A DNA stretch of 64,000 bases from JACPAP01 sp035287045 (GTDB lineage Bacteria; Gemmatimonadota; Gemmatimonadetes; Gemmatimonadales; GWC2-71-9): the NCBI GenBank assembly GCA_035287045.1, contig DATECF010000024.1, forward strand, positions 9,758 to 73,757, read 5' to 3'. Made by a program: the position numbers and the translations under genes. Positions 55,793-64,000 of this stretch are shown in pieces (the first letter of the stretch is position 1; each line of letters begins with the position of its first letter). The notes under the pieces were generated by a model. It saw only the letters and a program-made list of their open reading frames with translations, had not been told where the DNA came from and ran no database searches.

Positions 55793-55850
55793 ACGAAGCG
55801 TTTGAAGCGCCAGGGGCGGCAGAAGCGGCAGAGGCCGCCGCGCGCCCCGT

Positions 55851-56081
55851 TCACTCGGCCGTCGATCTTCGCGCGGACCGAACCACGCGAACGATCGCGC
55901 CGGGGAACACGGGGGTGCCCGGGTCTATCGGACGACCGACACCGTCCGTCACGTAGGCTCGACCGTCCCGGAGCGCGGCGGCCAGGTCCGGGTCGTCTAC
56001 CGACACCGCCGCCGCCACGGTCGCCCCGGCCGGCGCCTCCACCGGCCGCTCGTCCACGAAGACCCGGACCGGATCCGTCAT
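55851..56081 (-). CDS. Small beta-grasp-like protein (ThiS/MoaD or 2Fe-2S-like fold)
   Basis: 76 residues from the ATG at 56079-56081, overlapping the 5'-nucleotidase stop (ATGA). Sequence VRVFVDERPVEAPAGATVAA, then GRAYVTDGVGRPIDPGTPVF and PGAIVRVVRSA, follows the pattern of short beta-grasp proteins. It has neither the C-terminal Gly-Gly of sulfur carriers nor the cysteines of ferredoxins. Function unknown; the operon position ties it to purine salvage. The 58-bp gap to the deaminase gene contains GGCAGAAGCGGCAGAGG repeats. Confidence 0.6.
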   Translation of the reverse strand: MTDPVRVFVDERPVEAPAGATVAAAVSVDDPDLAAALRDGRAYVTDGVGRPIDPGTPVFPGAIVRVVRSARRSTAE

Positions 56082-57748
56082 CGTACCGATTCGGACGCGC
56101 GCCGCAACCGCTCCCGCGCCTCGGGCGGGATGATGCGCCAGGAGTCCGTAAACCAATCCGATACGCGCAGCGTCCCGGCGCTCCGGACTTCCTCGATCAA
56201 GAGATCGCGGATGTTTTCGCCCCGGTCGTAGATCACCGGAAGGCCCTTCAACATGTCGAACCCCCCGCCGCCGCCCTGGCGATAGTTGTTGAGCGCCATG
56301 GTGAAGGTATCGGTGGGCTGGACCAGGCGCCCCCGGTACGTGAGCTGGAGGACGCGCTCGCCCACCGGGCGCGTGAGGTCAATCGCATAGCTCACGCCGC
56401 TCACGATGTCGTAGTTGTAGCCCGGAATGCGGTCGTTGATGAGGGAGCCGCCCGGGGTGTAGGTCAGGAAATACTCCGCCGACCGCTCCAGGTACCGCGC
56501 CAGCGTGGCGCCGTCTATGCGCACCGCCTTGAGCGTGTTCTCGTACGGATAGAGCGCGGCCACGTCCCGCAGCCTAACCGGCCCCGGCCCGAAGCCGGCC
56601 TGCGGATTGAACGCCGCGGTAGATGAAAGTTGAGTGCCCGCGGTTCGCCGCTGCACCTCGTTCACCAGGTCAATGGCGGGTGTGTCTTCCGCCCGGGCGT
56701 AGCGAGCGCGCCAGGTGTCGTCCGTCTGCGCAATGGGCACCCCCGCCCAGGCGCGCACCTGCTCGTGCACCGCTTGCAGGCTCCGCGTGAGGCCCGGGTC
56801 CGGCCGGACATCGGCTAGCGGCACCTGATCGCCCCGGATCCGAGCGACGCGGTAACGTTGTCCTCCGGCCCCTGCGCCCCCTCCGGCCCGTCTTACCAAC
56901 CACACATGCGCCACCGCCAGGCTCTGCGCCCAGGGCAGCGGCTGCACGAAGTGCACCCCGGCGATCACCGTGTCCCGGATTTGCCGGTGCGAGTGTCCCA
57001 CCACTACCAATTCCGGCTTGACCGGCAGTCGCGCCAGGTCGGCCGCCACGTTTTCCGGCCCCACGCCGGTCGTGTCGTAGCTGGACGACCCATCCAGCCC
57101 GCTGTGGACCAGCACGACTTGCAGATCGGTCCCCCGCAATGCCTCCAGCGCGCTGCGTGCCGCGGGCACGATCCGGCGCACCCGGATCCGGTCGCCCAGT
57201 TGGGCGCGGTCCCACACCATCACGCCCGGCGTGGTGAATCCGGTGATCCCGATGGTCACGTCGCCCCGGCGCAGCGTCACCACCGGCTGCAAGGCGAACG
57301 TGTCGCGCGGCAGCCGGTAGATGTTGGCCGACACATAGCGGAAGGCCGCGGCTTCCACCGCTCGTCCGAACACCTCCAGCCCAAAGTCGAAATCGTGGTT
57401 GCCGGGGGTTGCCGCGTCGTACTGGAGGATGTTCAAGGCGTCGATCACCGGGTTGGGATCGAGCCGGCTCACCGTCGCGACGTGGGCGGCGAAGGGATTC
57501 CCCTGGATCAGATCGCCGGCGTCCACCAGGACCACGCGGCCCGGGTAGAGCCGGCGCAAGGAGTCCAGGGCGGTCGCGGCCCGCGTGAGACCAAATGGGG
57601 CCTCGCGGTCGTTCTCGTAGTCCCAGTGCATCGCGCGGCCGTGGACATCGGTGGTGGCCACGATGACCACGTGGGCCGTGTCCGGGGCCTGCGCGCGGAG
57701 ATGGAGCGGGAACGCGAGCGTGCCGAGGAGGAGGGAAAGCCGGTGCAT
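56078..57748 (-). CDS. Periplasmic 5'-nucleotidase / 2',3'-cyclic phosphodiesterase family metallophosphatase
   Basis: 556 residues from the ATG at 57746-57748, with signal peptide (MHRLSLLLGTLAFPLHLRA). Calcineurin-like N-domain with dimetal ligands: ATTDVHGRAM, VVLVDAGDLIQGNPFA, TPGNHDFDFG, and VVVGHSHRQI. The 5'-nucleotidase C-terminal domain has QLSSTAAFNPQAGFGPG, LYPYENTLKAVRIDG and YNYDIVSGVSYAIDLTRP, the nucleoside-binding region. It strips phosphate from extracellular nucleotides; the nucleoside can then enter by the CNT transporter encoded downstream. Confidence 0.92.
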   Translation of the reverse strand: MHRLSLLLGTLAFPLHLRAQAPDTAHVVIVATTDVHGRAMHWDYENDREAPFGLTRAATALDSLRRLYPGRVVLVDAGDLIQGNPFAAHVATVSRLDPNPVIDALNILQYDAATPGNHDFDFGLEVFGRAVEAAAFRYVSANIYRLPRDTFALQPVVTLRRGDVTIGITGFTTPGVMVWDRAQLGDRIRVRRIVPAARSALEALRGTDLQVVLVHSGLDGSSSYDTTGVGPENVAADLARLPVKPELVVVGHSHRQIRDTVIAGVHFVQPLPWAQSLAVAHVWLVRRAGGGAGAGGQRYRVARIRGDQVPLADVRPDPGLTRSLQAVHEQVRAWAGVPIAQTDDTWRARYARAEDTPAIDLVNEVQRRTAGTQLSSTAAFNPQAGFGPGPVRLRDVAALYPYENTLKAVRIDGATLARYLERSAEYFLTYTPGGSLINDRIPGYNYDIVSGVSYAIDLTRPVGERVLQLTYRGRLVQPTDTFTMALNNYRQGGGGGFDMLKGLPVIYDRGENIRDLLIEEVRSAGTLRVSDWFTDSWRIIPPEARERLRRASESVR

Positions 57749-57794
57749 GAGTGGGCGGAATTTCGCCGGGCGCGGAACCAGGCGCAATTCGACA

Positions 57795-58559
57795 TCAGAA
57801 TCTGTCCAGGGGTGGTGTCACCACGATCCGCGGCCGCCGGTGCCGGGACACGAACTCCCGTTTGGCGAACAACCGGATCAACGCCGCCCCGGCCACGAAA
57901 CCGCCCAGGTGCGCCACGAACGCCACCCCGCCCTCGGAGCCGGCGCCGGCCGTCAACACGCTGGAGACGAACTGCAGGAACGCCCAGTAGAGCAGCATGA
58001 AGTACGCCGGGACCGCGATCGTGGTCACGAAAAAACCCAGGAACACCAGGGTATGCACTCGAACACGCGGGTAGAGCACCAGGTAGGCGCCCATGATCCC
58101 GCTGATGGCGCCCGAGGCCCCCACCATCGGAACCGGAGAGTTGGGGCTCGCGAAGACCTGCGCCAGCGCCGCGAGGACGCCACAGAGGAGATAGAACCCC
58201 ACGAAGCGCCCATGCCCCATGGCGTCCTCGATGTTGTTTCCGAACACCCACAAGAACCACATGTTGCCGATGATATGGAACCAACCACCGTGGAGAAACA
58301 TGCTGCTCACGATCGTGTACCAGGGCGGCTCCCCGGTGAGCTGGCAGGTCAGGCCCGGCCCCACCGGAACCGCGGTGCCGGGCGCCACGGTCCCCAAGAG
58401 CTCCCCGGGAATGGCCCCCAGTTCGCACACCGATCGCGCCAGCGCCGGATAGGTCCCCGCGCCCTGGACCGCCAGCCACACCAAGGCATTAAGGGCGATG
58501 ATTCCCAGGGTGACTATGGGCTTGAGGTAAGTGGGATTCTCATCCCGATAGGGGAACAT
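57795..58559 (-). CDS. Rhomboid-family intramembrane serine protease
   Basis: 254 residues, six to seven membrane helices. SMFLHGGWFHIIGNMWFLWV carries the conserved HxxxxHxxxN box on helix 2, the catalytic Ser149 is in MVGASGAISGIMGAYL, and His217 in FVAHLGGFVAG forms the dyad. A loop before helix 2 holds two cysteines (SVCELGA; LTCQLTG). It cleaves membrane proteins within the bilayer; the substrate is unknown. It has its own promoter with the -10 five bases before the ATG; the nucleotidase gene follows 46 bp later. Confidence 0.93.
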   Translation of the reverse strand: MFPYRDENPTYLKPIVTLGIIALNALVWLAVQGAGTYPALARSVCELGAIPGELLGTVAPGTAVPVGPGLTCQLTGEPPWYTIVSSMFLHGGWFHIIGNMWFLWVFGNNIEDAMGHGRFVGFYLLCGVLAALAQVFASPNSPVPMVGASGAISGIMGAYLVLYPRVRVHTLVFLGFFVTTIAVPAYFMLLYWAFLQFVSSVLTAGAGSEGGVAFVAHLGGFVAGAALIRLFAKREFVSRHRRPRIVVTPPLDRF

Positions 58560-58564
58560 GACTC

Positions 58565-58593
58565 AATGTATCCGTGCGTAAGTCTTTGAGCAA
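58565..58593 (-). promoter_or_regulatory. Promoter of the rhomboid gene (leaderless type)
   Basis: -35 TTGCTC (complement of 58588-58593), 17-bp spacer, -10 TACATT (complement of 58565-58570). Five bases, GAGTC, separate the -10 from the ATG, and no Shine-Dalgarno sequence can fit. Confidence 0.55.
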
Positions 58594-58705
58594 CAACATG
58601 TAGCGGGCTGCTGCCATTTTGGCACCGTTGGCTGGTATGGGCCTTGCTCCCGCAACCAAGTACCCTGCTCTTGCATCTATTACTCCAGTATGAGGAACCG
58701 GCCGT

Positions 58706-60634
<1,929 letters not shown>

Positions 60635-60719
60635 GCGGCAACGGAACGGAGTCGAGATTGAGGTGTTATGTTAGTAGGACCGAGTCAATAACCCCTTACA
60701 GCAGGATAGAGTCGTCGCA

Positions 60720-62279
60720 ATGACCACACGCACTCGTGACTGGATCAAGCTGAGTGGCCTGGTAACCATGGCCCTGGTGCTGGCGCTGGCGTTCGCCGGT
60801 GCGGTGAACCTGCCGCGGAGCTCAGAGGCGCAGCAGGCGCTCGCCAACCTGGCACCCACCAAAGTCCTCTCGATCCCGGCGGCCAGGCCGGCGGCGGACC
60901 TGAGCGAGGCCTTCGTGGCCGTCGCCGAGGCCGTGAGGCCGGCGGTCGTCTTCATTGAGGCCCAGCAGCGGACCCAGAGCTCGGCGCCGCGGACGCGGCA
61001 GCGGCTCCCGCCCCCGTTCGACCAGATGTTCCCCGAGTTCGACACACCCCAGCAACCTCGGGTGCGGCGGGGCGAGGGAAGCGGCTTCATTATCTCGGCC
61101 GACGGCTACATTCTGACCAACAACCACGTGGTGGACGAAGCCGACCGTCTCAAGGTGCGACTGATCGACAAGCGGGAGTTCAACGCCAAGGTGGTCGGCA
61201 AGGATCCGGACACGGACGTGGCGGTGATCAAGATCGACGCCACCGGGCTCCCCGCGGTGTCGCTCGGCAATTCGGACGAGACCAAGATCGGTGAATGGGT
61301 GCTGGCCGTGGGCAACCCGCTGGGTGAAGAGATGACCTTCACCGTGACGGCCGGGATCGTGAGCGGCAAGGGCCGGCTGTTGAGCGGGCTGCAGCAAGCC
61401 AACCCATCGTACCGGATCGGGGACTTCATTCAGACGGACGCGGCCATCAACCCCGGCAACTCGGGCGGCCCCCTGGTCAATCTCCGAGGGCAGGTCATCG
61501 GCATCAACTCGGCGATCGCCAGCCCCACGGGCTTCTACTCCGGGTACGGATTCGCGATCCCGATCAACCTCGCCCGGGTGGTGAGCCAGCAGCTCATCGC
61601 TACCGGCAAGGTGACGCGGGCGGTCCTCGGCATCCAGATTCGCGACGCCGATCCCGAGGATGCGGCGTACGTGGGCCTAGCCGAAATCCGTGGGGTGGTG
61701 GTGCAGGATTATTCCAATGTTGACAGCCCGGCCAGGAAAGCGGGCATTCTCCCCGGAGACGTGATCGTTTCGCTGGACGGGCAGCCGGTGGCATACGTGG
61801 CCCAGCTCCAGCAGATCGTGGGCTTCAAGCGGCCCGGGGACAAGGTGCAGGTCGCCGTGGTCCGTAAGGGTGGCGAGCGGCGTACCTACTCCGTCGCGCT
61901 GGCGGCTCGAGACGACGCCGAGGAGCAGGTGGCGTCCAACCCGAGCCGGGAACCCCGGCCGGGCTCGGCGTCCGAAGTCAAACTCGGCCTCACGGTCGAG
62001 CCCATGACGAGCGAGGTCGTTCGCGACACGCGGATCGGCGAGGAGCACCGTGGACTCCTGGTCACGGCCGTGGACCCGGATGGCCCGGCGGCGGAAAAGG
62101 GCCTGGGGCCGCGCGTGATCATCACCCACGTGAACGGCCAGCGGGTCCGTATGTTGGACGAGTTCGAGAAGGCGATGGAGCCGGTGAAGGCGGGAGACGT
62201 CGTGTCCCTGCAGATCTACTTGCTCACGCAGAGCGGCCAGGGCCAGACGACGGTGATCCGGCTGAGAGCGGGGGGATGA
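60720..62279 (+). CDS. DegP/HtrA-type periplasmic serine endoprotease with two PDZ domains
   Basis: 519 residues. An N-terminal membrane or signal segment (LVTMALVLALAFAGAVNL) is followed by the protease: His136 in YILTNNHVVDEA, Asp166 in DPDTDVAVIKID, Ser248 in NPGNSGGPLVNL. PDZ1 is near residues 295-400 (LGIQIRDAD; RKAGILPGDVIVSLDGQ) and PDZ2 follows to the end (LGLTVEPMT; AAEKGLGPRVIITHVNGQ). It degrades or refolds damaged envelope proteins. It lies 85 bp after dnaK, making a proteostasis pair, with AGGATAGAG as ribosome site. Confidence 0.95.
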   Translation: MTTRTRDWIKLSGLVTMALVLALAFAGAVNLPRSSEAQQALANLAPTKVLSIPAARPAADLSEAFVAVAEAVRPAVVFIEAQQRTQSSAPRTRQRLPPPFDQMFPEFDTPQQPRVRRGEGSGFIISADGYILTNNHVVDEADRLKVRLIDKREFNAKVVGKDPDTDVAVIKIDATGLPAVSLGNSDETKIGEWVLAVGNPLGEEMTFTVTAGIVSGKGRLLSGLQQANPSYRIGDFIQTDAAINPGNSGGPLVNLRGQVIGINSAIASPTGFYSGYGFAIPINLARVVSQQLIATGKVTRAVLGIQIRDADPEDAAYVGLAEIRGVVVQDYSNVDSPARKAGILPGDVIVSLDGQPVAYVAQLQQIVGFKRPGDKVQVAVVRKGGERRTYSVALAARDDAEEQVASNPSREPRPGSASEVKLGLTVEPMTSEVVRDTRIGEEHRGLLVTAVDPDGPAAEKGLGPRVIITHVNGQRVRMLDEFEKAMEPVKAGDVVSLQIYLLTQSGQGQTTVIRLRAGG

Positions 62280-62310
62280 GCCCTACCCCCTGACCCAGGG
62301 TGAGTTGTAG

Positions 62311-62366
62311 GAAGTGAGACGTGGCCGCCGCGCCCTTCTCACGTCTCACTTCTTACATCTTACCGT
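62311..62366. repeat. GTGAGACGTG hairpin (family D, copy 2) between convergent genes
   Basis: GAAGTGAGACGTG (62311-62323) and CACGTCTCACTTC (62340-62352) form a perfect 13-bp stem, followed by TTACATCTTACC. It may double as a bidirectional terminator for degP and the small membrane gene. Confidence 0.6.
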
Positions 62367-62369
62367 CCC

Positions 62370-62669
62370 TCAGTGCGCCGCAGTCAGGCGTTTCAGTCTC
62401 ACACCAACCACCAGGTACCCCAGCCGCGCTTCCAGCGGCAGGAGCAACGTCGTCACCACGGTCGCCAGCACGACGCCGCCCAGGATCGGCCCCACGCCCG
62501 CCAGGGCCGCATGGAGGGCCCGCCACACCACCAAGTACACCACGAAGGTGAGCAAGAGGCCCAACACCTGTTGCACGCCGCGGCCTCCGCTCAGATCGAT
62601 CCGCAGGCCGCCCAGGTACAACGCCACGAACGGGAAAAAGGCACACATTGGGATGAGCCACTCGAGCAT
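62370..62669 (-). CDS. Small membrane protein of unknown function, 99 residues
   Basis: Three hydrophobic segments: LIPMCAFFPFVALYLGGL, VLGLLLTFVVYLVVWRAL and GGVVLATVVTTLLLPLEA, joined by a charged first loop (RIDLSGGRGVQQ). GGAGG lies just upstream of the ATG. No known motif. It runs divergently from the zinc-ribbon gene and convergently with the DegP-type gene. Function unknown. Confidence 0.6.
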   Translation of the reverse strand: MLEWLIPMCAFFPFVALYLGGLRIDLSGGRGVQQVLGLLLTFVVYLVVWRALHAALAGVGPILGGVVLATVVTTLLLPLEARLGYLVVGVRLKRLTAAH

Positions 62670-62788
62670 GCCGCCCTCCTTCGAGACGAATCAGGGTTTC
62701 CGCACCGTCGCACTTGACCCGGGGACCGGTCGGCTCCAACCTTCGGGAAGCCGCGCCGCCCTCGATGTCCGGCGCCACTCCAAGGCCA

Positions 62789-63058
62789 ATGGATCACTCC
62801 GTGTTCGTCGTGGCCGTGCTCATGGCCACCGTGCTGCTGAGGCTCGCCCTCGTCCTGGCCGTCATCTGGCTGCTGGTGCCCACGCGGCACCGGTGCCCTC
62901 GGTGCGGCGGCGAGGAGCTCGCCCGGGTGGCGTCCCGCCCCGCGCGCCTGTTGCGCCTGGAGCGGCGCTGGTGCTTGGCGTGCCGCTGGGAGGGCGTCTC
63001 CAAGCGCACCGTCGCCGCCCCAACGACCTCTCAGGTTCCTACAGGACAACTGCCCTGA
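62789..63058 (+). CDS. Membrane-anchored zinc-ribbon protein, 89 residues
   Basis: From the ATG at 62789: one N-terminal membrane helix (VFVVAVLMATVLLRLALVLA) and a four-cysteine ribbon, CPRCGGEEL then WCLACRWEG. ATGs at 62714 and 62765 are alternatives. Its TGA overlaps the ATG of the next gene (TGATG), so the pair is coupled. Function unknown; zinc binding is inferred from the CxxC pairs. Confidence 0.6.
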   Translation: MDHSVFVVAVLMATVLLRLALVLAVIWLLVPTRHRCPRCGGEELARVASRPARLLRLERRWCLACRWEGVSKRTVAAPTTSQVPTGQLP

Positions 63059-63615
63059 TGCGCAGTCACCGTTGGCTCGCGGCCGGGATGCTGCTCGGCC
63101 TGGGCGCCGTCGTGCGCCCCCTGCCGGCCCAGGTCGCCCTGGATCCTCCGTCCGTCACGCCGGCCGCCTGGGAGCGTTTCACGCTCCGCGTGGTGAACCA
63201 GACGGACACGCCGACCGTGGTGGTCCGCATCTCGCTCCCCGGGGCGATCCAGGTGCTCGGGGTCGCCGCGCCGCCCGGCTTTACCGCCCGGCTCGAGCCG
63301 GCCACCGACAGCGCGGCATCCGCCATCGAATGGTCCGGGGGCCGGGTGGATCCGGGGACCTTCTTCGAGTTCACCTTCCTGGGGCGCGTTGAGCCAAATG
63401 CCCGCCCCGGCGCCGAGCTGACGTTCCCCGTGCGGCTGACCCGTGCCAGCGGCTCGACGGTCGAGTGGGCGCGAGGGGCGGCCGGGCAACCTCCCACCGT
63501 GACCATCCTGGGCACCACCGCGGTTTCGGCGTCGGGCGCGTTCGCCCTGGCCGGCGCCGCCGTTGGCCTCTCGATTCTCGCCCTGGTGTTCGGCCTGGTT
63601 CGGCGACGCTCCTAG
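63058..63615 (+). CDS. Exported DUF1775 (YcnI-like) protein
   Basis: 185 residues. Signal peptide (WLAAGMLLGLGAVVRPLPA), a beta-sandwich with VALDPPSVTPAAWERFTLRV, VNQTDTPTVVVRISLP, PPGFTARLEPA, and GTFFEFTFLGRVEP, which matches the YcnI/DUF1775 pattern, and a C-terminal membrane helix with basic tail (AAVGLSILALVFGLVRRRS). YcnI-like proteins are associated with copper handling. The usual N-terminal His copper brace is not visible here (the mature end begins QVALDP), so the metal role is doubtful. Confidence 0.7.
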   Translation: MRSHRWLAAGMLLGLGAVVRPLPAQVALDPPSVTPAAWERFTLRVVNQTDTPTVVVRISLPGAIQVLGVAAPPGFTARLEPATDSAASAIEWSGGRVDPGTFFEFTFLGRVEPNARPGAELTFPVRLTRASGSTVEWARGAAGQPPTVTILGTTAVSASGAFALAGAAVGLSILALVFGLVRRRS

Positions 63616-63652
63616 CGGCCACGGGCGAACTTCGTCGGAGACCTATCGGATA

Positions 63653-63748
63653 GTCACCGCAGAGAACGCAGAGATCGCAGAGACGGACTTGGAGTGTGTT
63701 TCATCACCTCAAGTTTCTCTCCGCGGTCTCTGCGACCTCTGCGGTGAA
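63653..63748. repeat. Dispersed palindromic repeat, family A (copy 2)
   Basis: Left arm TCACCGCAGAGAACGCAGAG (from 63653), right arm TCTCTGCGACCTCTGCGGTGA (in parts: TCTCTGCGACC, TCTGCGGTGA, to 63748). Same units and hairpin layout as copy 1 at 4638-4735. The right arm encodes the last residues of the 64-residue minus-strand protein. Confidence 0.75.
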
Positions 63749-63903
63749 TACTCGCCGGCCTCGCCGGGGAATTCCCGTCCCTGAGCCGCCCGCTTCTTCT
63801 GTTGAAACCACCAGACGCCGATCACGATGCCGAAGAACAGGATGGGCGTGAACACGAACAGCGCGCCCACCCAGAACATGGCGGTATCGGCCGCGTGGTT
63901 CAT
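63709..63903 (-). CDS. Small membrane protein, 64 residues, with repeat-encoded tail
   Basis: One long hydrophobic segment (MFWVGALFVFTPILFFGIVI, then GVWWF) and a basic cytosolic end (QQKKRAAQGREF). The last residues GEYSPQRSQRPRRET come from the family A repeat, which also supplies the stop codon. The ATG overlaps the stop of the upstream truncated membrane gene (ATGA), supporting real translation. No family recognised; the size and layout are reminiscent of small accessory subunits of transport or cytochrome systems, without proof. Confidence 0.6.
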   Translation of the reverse strand: MNHAADTAMFWVGALFVFTPILFFGIVIGVWWFQQKKRAAQGREFPGEAGEYSPQRSQRPRRET

Positions 63904-64000
63904 CGTCCCAAGAACCGTTTCAGGTTCTTCAGGTAGTAGCTCAGCGCCAGGGTGCCGACCCCGAAGGTGATGCCCAGCACCAGCGGCACCGTGCCCCCGC
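63900..64000 (-). CDS. C-terminal fragment of a membrane protein (continues beyond window)
   Basis: About 33 residues in frame to the right edge: GTVPLVLGITFGVGTLALSY, then YLKNLKRFLGR and a TGA overlapping the next ATG. It is a hydrophobic helix with a basic end. Too short to identify; it shares an operon with the 64-residue membrane protein. Confidence 0.6.
   Translation of the reverse strand, partial: GGTVPLVLGITFGVGTLALSYYLKNLKRFLGR

Noticed and set aside
58560..58705. CIRCE element or heat-shock promoter before dnaK
   Set aside because: No TTAGCACTC-N9-GAGTGCTAA and no convincing sigma-32 box; regulation of dnaK cannot be read here.

Overview
The window is high-G+C bacterial chromosome from a free-living Gram-negative. 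The mix of paired SusC/SusD-like proteins, many secreted metallo- and serine peptidases, DUF4097 and HEAT-repeat proteins driven by ECF sigma factors, and ordinary housekeeping operons is what I would expect of a Gemmatimonadota (Gemmatimonadales-like) genome. That placement is inference from gene content; there is no rRNA gene here. One tRNA gene (tRNA-Lys, TTT) is present.

Layout. 0-10 kb: a truncated TPR protein, a small heat-shock protein remnant fused behind a regulator-decarboxylase operon, then amino-acid and peptide catabolism (M24 and S46 peptidases, a D-serine dehydratase-like enzyme, a YtcJ-type amidohydrolase). 10-15 kb: holB-moaC-transglycosylase, facing a four-gene operon of three small unknown proteins and a LysM transglycosylase. 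15-20 kb: a lasso-peptide gene cluster. One arm (minus) carries ATP-dependent cyclase, 49-residue precursor and HPr-kinase-like kinase. The other arm (plus) carries the PqqD-like leader-binding protein, transglutaminase-like leader peptidase and a nucleotidyltransferase. It is followed by two small exported proteins resembling isolated TonB-receptor plug segments, each behind a near-identical promoter. 21-26 kb: SusD and SusC. 26-28 kb: tRNA-Lys, a DUF4143-type ATPase and a SWIB-domain protein. 28-32.4 kb: rnhB, rplS, trmD, rimM, rpsP and ffh, peppered with a palindromic repeat that enters coding sequence.

32.7-46 kb: DUF445 protein, a secreted HExxH protein, an ECF sigma/anti-sigma/DUF4097 cassette, a prepilin peptidase, a SpoU methyltransferase, thiD, a HAD nucleotidase, and M61 and M48 peptidases. 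46.3-48.9 kb: a visibly less G+C-rich block with an outer-membrane barrel and a chymotrypsin-fold protease interrupted by an in-frame amber codon just before its catalytic serine. 49-52.4 kb: a second ECF cassette, with two HEAT-repeat proteins. 52.5-58.6 kb: a purine-nucleoside salvage operon (5'-nucleotidase, beta-grasp-like small protein, adenosine deaminase, CNT transporter, purine nucleoside phosphorylase) with a rhomboid protease upstream. 58.7-64 kb: dnaK, a DegP-type protease, small membrane proteins and a truncated membrane protein.

The least explained features are: (1) the phosphorylating/nucleotidylating lasso cluster with a very basic core and few obvious steric-lock residues; (2) several families of short palindromic repeats, one of which has extended ribosomal protein S16 and inserted about 25 residues into the GTPase domain of Ffh; (3) several promoters whose -10 box ends 5-11 nt before the start codon, suggesting leaderless mRNAs; (4) the amber-interrupted protease.
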